Assembly (NCBI RefSeq): GCF_030272615.1
Contig: NC_081407.1
Coordinates: 140,310,897-140,374,896 of the forward strand
Direction: 5' to 3'
Length of the DNA stretch: 64,000 bases
Source of the DNA: Cryptomeria japonica
Lineage: Eukaryota; Streptophyta; Pinopsida; Cupressales; Cupressaceae
The notes under the pieces: model-generated
Database searches by the model: none
What the model was told of the DNA's origin: nothing
What the model saw: the letters and a program-made list of their open reading frames with translations, nothing else
Part shown: piece after piece, positions 59,301 to 64,000 of the stretch
Position numbering within the stretch: position 1 is the first letter of the stretch
How the letters are laid out: the number at the start of each line of letters is the position of its first letter
Translations under genes and position numbers: made by a program

Positions 59301-59680
59301 TAGGGTGTATCCAACCATATGAATTTGTTGTGGAAATGACTCAAAATATACCTTACCCATTCATATTCATCGAATGTCAGAAAATGAACAAACTACGTGA
59401 AAATTTTCTTCTGTAAATGTGCATATTCCGGTTTGGGATTTCCAACTTCATCCATTATGTTCTCAGTATACAAGGTCAAGATATCCTTACTTCTGGTTTC
59501 CTCAATTGTGCATTGAACGTATGCCCTAACATCATCAACTTGCAAAAATCCATATGGCATTGATGAAAAAGCATCATTGGGATTGTCCTCAATAGACTTA
59601 AATGGATGTCTTTTGAATTGTGGTCTTTCTCGCTCAAAAATTTCTACTACCAAAGGATTATCAATAGAAGAAGACGTCAT
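56400..59680 (-). pseudogene. second long ORF of a minus-strand LTR element, unrecognised
   Basis: A decayed coding region running from ATG 59680 (MTSSSIDNPLVVEIFERE) to ~56400. Segments 59680..59393 and 59344..58994 share a frame separated by a stop; later pieces (58703..58311, 57899..57696, 57665..57243, 57240..57010) lie in other frames. The first ~230 codons look globular (PYGFLQVDDVRAYVQCTIEE; DILEHDVKFTSMIIGYKFYQ). The middle is Lys/Glu-rich (KMAEVGVEQMD, KSKEKKAHMEAEMESKKPK) and the end is charged and coiled-coil-like. I recognise no protease, integrase or RT signature. It follows the zinc-knuckle ORF of the same element and could be an element-specific protein or a captured host sequence. 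Confidence 0.55.
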
Positions 59681-60076
59681 TTAAAAAAAATTAGGAATTA
59701 AAGGATGAACGTGCTTCAGTAAATACCTTTTTCTTCTGTCAGATGCACAAGAACTTCTTGTTGGATTACCTTAATCCTTCTAATCACTTTAAAATATGGT
59801 TCGCCTTACTCTGCAACATCAACACTTCATTCGCAATGTGAGAAATGATTCACATTTTTCCCTTTTTAACTCTACAAACCCTAACTTTAAGTTGAAATAA
59901 ATGCAATTGTAAAGTTCAACTAGATGTCCTCTTCAACATAATCCATTCCACCAGATTCCAAGATTGATATGATGAATTCTGAATAATCATATTCTAAATC
60001 TGCAATAGACCTCTATCTATCATAAATCTCTTTAGGGGATTCTGCATGAGAATGCCACCCCCCAAGGCCAAATGCC

Positions 60077-61254
60077 TTAGTTACTGGATGAAGATCCTAA
60101 ATCGGATTCAGGTGCAGATGCATTGTCTATCTTGGATTCATCTTTCTTGACCCACATCTTCCCATGCTTGTTCCTGATCTCTTCTACCTTTGCCTTGCCC
60201 TTTTCATCAACTTTGTTCTTGTCTACCAAAGCATTCTTATTCATATTCTTATTTCTACAATATTTTGCAATGTGACCGGCTTCGTTTCGTGCATGACAAA
60301 CAACATTTCTTTGCATAAGTCTGGAATTCATCTAATTTGGTCTCATCCTACATTGGTTAGAGATATGTCTAAACATCCTACAAGCATATCATCTCTTATT
60401 CTGAAAATTATTCATTACTTCTCTGCACATGTTTGACTTGTGACCAAAATTATTGCATATGAAGCACTGACTGGTAAAGGTAGGAACATTGTTTGCATTA
60501 TATATTCTATTATTCTTCCTACTTTTGCATGGATTTTCCATATGACCAAATTTATTACAAGTAAAACATCTACCATTGAATTTATAGGCATTAGGTTGTC
60601 CTACCGGAGTATTTTTGCTCTTCTGATTATTAAGCTTTGCATTGCTTTGTCTAGAACCGAAGGATTCTCCTTTCTCATATCCAAGTCCTCTCATGTCTTT
60701 TCCATGTCTCGTACTATCCAACATCTCATCAAGCCTTGCTGAGATAACATTAAATTTATCTGTGTATTCATTTGCAGTAGCAAGTTCATCTCTTAGGGAA
60801 ACAATCTGTCTTTCAAGTTCTTGACCATTATTCCTTGATTGTGTCAACTCAAGCTTCAACTGATCATTCTCATAAGTAATCCCGAAGCATTCATCTGATT
60901 TATCTTTCAATAATTGAGTCAAACTTTCTTCATTCTTCTTCCAGTCTTCAATCTCCTTAGTCAACTTCATCACAAAAGATTGCATCTCATTCTTCAATAC
61001 AACATTCTCTCTAGCAAGCTTATCACACTCATCAACTTTGTCATGATTTTCCATGCTTTGTTCTTCTTTCTCCTTCAACTTAACCATCAGCTCTTTCCTT
61101 TTGTCTCTTGAAGTGTTGACTTATTCTTTCAAATCATTAATGAAGTCTTCAGCTACATTCAAGTTTCTCTTTAAGGAACTTATTTCATTTCATTTCTTGT
61201 TGCATCAAGATCCTCAAGTGCCACACAAAGCTGTCTATGCAACCCAGAGTCCAT
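60077..61254 (-). pseudogene. Gag-like protein: coiled coil plus four tandem zinc knuckles
   Basis: Starts at ATG 61254 (MDSGLHRQLCVALEDLD), about 55 bases after the primer site. A frameshift near 61180 and a stop near 61120 precede the open part 61087..60389. Residues are strongly heptad-like (LARENVVLKNEMQSFVMKL; LERQIVSLRDELATANEY), so a long coiled coil, with no capsid-type (UBN2) domain. Knuckle 1 CFTCNKFGHMENPC and knuckle 2 CFICNNFGHKSNMC are intact. Knuckle 3 has its first Cys codon mutated to the TGA that ends the frame (YACRMFRHISNQC). Knuckle 4, CHARNEAGHIAKYC, has lost its second Cys. An acidic Ser-rich end follows (APESDLGSSSSN). It probably binds element RNA. Confidence 0.72.
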
Positions 61255-61308
61255 TGATTCAATCTCCAGGACCTTCCTCAAGTGGTTAGGCTTCCTCAAA
61301 GGAACTAG

Positions 61309-61320
61309 GCTCTAATACCA
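61309..61320 (-). other. primer binding site, tRNA-iMet-like
   Basis: On the minus strand TGGTATTAGAGC, two bases after the LTR end. One mismatch to the canonical TGGTATCAGAGC. This fixes the element as minus-strand with its 5' LTR to the right. Confidence 0.88.
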
Positions 61321-61322
61321 AT

Positions 61323-62245
61323 TGTTGGAATCAAGGAACACTGAGAGGAATCAATGTTCTATTGGTAAATAAATTTTCAAACTTATTCTTAGACCACTGG
61401 AAGCAAATGCAATAAAGTAAAATGCAGGAACACAAGGTAATCAACCACAAAATCATAACACCAAGATTTTTTATGTGGAAACCTGGAAAGGGAAAAACCA
61501 TGGTGGGATTGGAACCCACAATATTCACATACTATGATCAGGAATACATAAATATTACAAAAGGGGAATGCACTTGCATTCAGGCATAGTACCTAGAACC
61601 AAAGGTTCAATTACAATATGGAAGTATCACTGAATTACATCATTCACAATGATAACTACAATAATTAAACTCCAAAATATCATCAAACAATGCCTAGATG
61701 AGTTTCGGTTAAGTGCATAAAGCTTGACTGTAACCGCTCTGCAACTTTGCCCTGTTCTTCTTCTCAGTTAGCTATTGGATCAAGAATGTGCACGTGAAAC
61801 TGCACCAAATAGGTTTCTTGATCACTACTCGCTCATATAATACCTCAAAAATATCTCCTACATCTGTCATATATATCCGCAAACACAAAATAAAACATTC
61901 ATCAAGTCGGTCATCCATAATATGCAATGTGACATATAATCGGGTGTCGGCTTAGATCGGATCTCTAAAATATATACAAATCAACCAAATGATGCCTAAC
62001 TGATTTTTACATGTCAACCCTATCATCCCATGCATGAATCTAACCACCGCAATCACCACAAATATTCCAGACAAAAAAAGTTCTCCTACCCTGAGATACC
62101 GTTGACAGATTACCAGATCACTCCCTTTGTCAATTACCAAATCCATAACTACCGGATAGGATTTCCGTGAAGAGTTTCGATCAATGACAACCCTAATCCA
62201 TTATCCATGCAATGGTATCCACCGAATGCGTGTCAATTGCCAACA
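61323..62245 (-). mobile_element. 5' LTR (923 bp) of a minus-strand Copia-type element
   Basis: TGTTGGAATCAAGGAAC...AATTGCCAACA on the plus strand. It shares blocks with the solo LTR at 17388..18499, including 'gaaagggaaaaacca' and the CTGAGAGG start. The base following is g (ggttg), which would be the target duplication, but the left LTR and its flank are missing, so this could not be confirmed. It interrupts the gene-like sequence at 62246. Confidence 0.82.
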
Positions 62246-63890
62246 GGTTGCATTTATTATAGGATGATGTGTTTGAAAGGTTCTTGTGCTACATGTGGTG
62301 GTTTGCAACATTTACCAAGATGTGTACATTTGGAGAGCACACATGAAATTGATAAGAAACTAGTTTCTTTTGGAATATACAAGATAGTCACATATGGGGT
62401 TAAAGATGGAAAATAATTGAAGAGATGTGAATTAGTGATAAATGATATATGTGTAGCTAAATTTATGAAAAATATTTCAAGAGAAACTAGTTTATGAGTA
62501 CATATTGCATACACATAGAGCTCGGTGGTTGGATGATCAATTCAAGTTATGTAAGGACACATTTCCTCTTGGTACCATTGTCTCTATCATTGATTTTGCT
62601 AAGAATTATACACTACAACCTCAAAATGAAGTGCAATCTATGTATTACCATTCTATACAAGTTACTATTTTTGTACACATAGCATTCATGCATGCAGATG
62701 ATAGCACAAAGGAGGATGGAAAGGTTTTACGAGTATCACTTCTACATAAGTGATGATCGTACTCATTCGTCAGAGTTTGTGCAAGGGTTATTTAAAGTTT
62801 TCTATGATAATTTAAGGTAAAGAAACATAAGATACAACCAACACATAATATGGTCAGATAATTGCACCTCCCAATTCAAGAACGCAAGGATGTTCTTTTG
62901 GTTGACTAGGATGCATGTGACAAGCGGTGTACAACATTTTTGGAATTTCACCAAGGCTAGACATGGAAAGGGAGAGCACGATGACGCAAGAGAATGCATA
63001 AAAATAACCCTAGCTAGAGAAGAATTGAAGTACGAAGGTGGTGTTGAGTTGATAGATGCAACAACAATTGTGTGATGGTGTAACTCTATGATGGGACCAG
63101 GTAATGTGGGTATGTCTATGGTTCATATATATTTTTGGGTTATCAATGAATATAACATTGAAAACTATCAATATTATTATACAATTGTAGGATCAAGTGA
63201 CATGCAATCATTTAGAAGTTCAAATGCAAGTTCACTAGTAATTTATACTAGATAGATTGCATTTTTTTGCTCTTCACGTATGATTTTTTTTTGGGAAGAA
63301 TGTGAATCAAAAGAGTGGGTTGACAAATGGTCTTGTATACCATTGGTTCCCATTGATACATATCAAGCTACCAAAGCACTGCAATTGAACCAGATGCAAG
63401 CATCAGTGGATTTCGACCATGTATTAGACCTAGTGGAACCAGGTGATTTTTTTGGTTAATTTTTTTGCAAGAATTTTTTTGGCTCATTTTATTACATCTC
63501 ACATTATTTTTGGTATTAATTATAATTCTATAAAACACAGGTCATGTGTACATAGTTGTTGCAGAAGATAACAATGAAGAAGGAACAAATTAATTTTGTG
63601 TCGTATTGAGCCTAAAAGAAAATTGACATGGACAGGGACATGGCTTAGAAGATATGCTATGAAGAACTCTGATGTTTGGTTGTTCGAGGATTTTGAAACA
63701 AAAAAAAATATTCTTCATTTATCCAACCTCTTTGTTACAACAAATATTCAATTGATTAAGTATCATGGTATACCTCATAGCAAGAATTTATGGAAATTTT
63801 TTGAATTTGACCATGAGGCAATACTTGTTACAATAAGGGTTAGGGCCGATCCAACAGGCTCACTCGATTGATTTGAGGTCATCTACAAGT
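62246..63890 (+). pseudogene. decayed DDE-type transposase/nuclease-like gene, unassigned family
   Basis: Protein-like text runs in order through at least three frame changes. ~62275-62400: CATCGGLQHLPRC, a possible CX2C zinc site. 62505..62753: RWLDDQFKLCKDTFPLG, then IIDFAKNYTLQPQNE and YYHSIQVTIFVHI. ~62735-62820: YHFYISDDRTHSSEFVQ. ~62850-63075: IIWSDNCTSQFKNARMFFW, then FTKARHGKGEHDDARECIK. 63596..63871: C-terminal globular text (WLRRYAMKNSDVWLFEDFE). Asp in IDFAKNY and WSDN, and Glu/Asp in GKGEHD, could be a DDE-type catalytic triad on an RNase H-like fold. I recall similar motif order in uncharacterised plant and animal transposon proteins but cannot name the family. The LTR at 61323..62245 abuts its 5' part. 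Confidence 0.55.
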
Positions 63891-64000
63891 TTTCAATGTG
63901 TTGTATTATTACAATGATTCAACGGTTCAGGATAGAATGTGTATATGGTGAAAATGGAAACAACAATATTGAGAGACTAAATGAATTCAACCACAAAACC

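Noticed and set aside
1-64000. CRISPR arrays, bacterial operons, rRNA or organellar inserts
   Set aside because: No regularly spaced identical repeats with unique spacers, and no rRNA, tRNA gene or plastid/mitochondrial gene text was seen; the content is nuclear plant repeat DNA.

Overview
This is a gene-poor, AT-rich, repeat-saturated stretch of a large plant nuclear genome. One convincing host gene is visible in 64 kb. Almost everything else is layered retrotransposon sequence: LTRs up to 3.4 kb, solo LTRs, decayed Ty3/Gypsy and Ty1/Copia coding regions, LINE remnants and a tRNA-derived SINE. The plant gene family, the tRNA-iMet primer sites and the depth of old, decayed insertions fit a big-genome seed plant. 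I favour a gymnosperm (conifer-like), but that is inference only.

Layout. 1-2,900: repeat-bearing flank and an intronless, minus-strand invertase/pectin-methylesterase-inhibitor gene (2092..2676) with a TATA box and a duplicated start-codon context. 2,900-6,500: an old tandem duplication. 7,480-9,990: a heavily decayed Gypsy pol (RT, RNase H, integrase, GPF/Y-like tail). 12,050-16,450: minus-strand LINE remnants and a Copia RNase H with one LTR. 17,388-23,050: a 1.1-kb solo LTR, a SINE and a 3.4-kb solo LTR; both solo LTRs have exact 5-bp target duplications. 24,973-26,076: a probable processed retrocopy of an unrecognised gene.

28,000-38,560: a decayed Gypsy gag (minus) split by a discrete ~1.77-kb palindromic insertion with TG...CA ends. 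The palindrome was itself later hit by a solo Gypsy LTR (TSD ggaac) and by a very young Copia element (30747..35923, TSD gttta). That Copia has 481-bp LTRs differing at two positions, a perfect tRNA-iMet primer site and an intact Gag-protease ORF, but no integrase, RT or RNase H.

40,217-42,780: a LINE remnant. 43,600-56,193: a three-level nest. A plus-strand Gypsy Gag-protease relic contains a solo LTR, which contains a nearly complete minus-strand Gypsy (46613..54307, TSD cttgc). This inner element has an intact 764-aa Gag but no RT. 56,400-62,245: part of a minus-strand LTR element carrying a coiled-coil protein with four tandem zinc knuckles and a second long decayed ORF that I cannot identify. 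Its 5' LTR abuts 62,246-63,890, a decayed gene resembling a DDE-type nuclease/transposase.

The unifying theme is non-autonomous, Gag-centred LTR elements (TR-GAG-like organisation). Three unrelated families in this window keep Gag or Gag-protease and lack the polymerase, so each would need enzymes supplied in trans. The most novel-looking items are the palindromic TG...CA insertion, the young Gag-protease-only Copia with its GC-rich hairpin leader, the four-knuckle Gag with an unknown second ORF, and the DDE-like relic.
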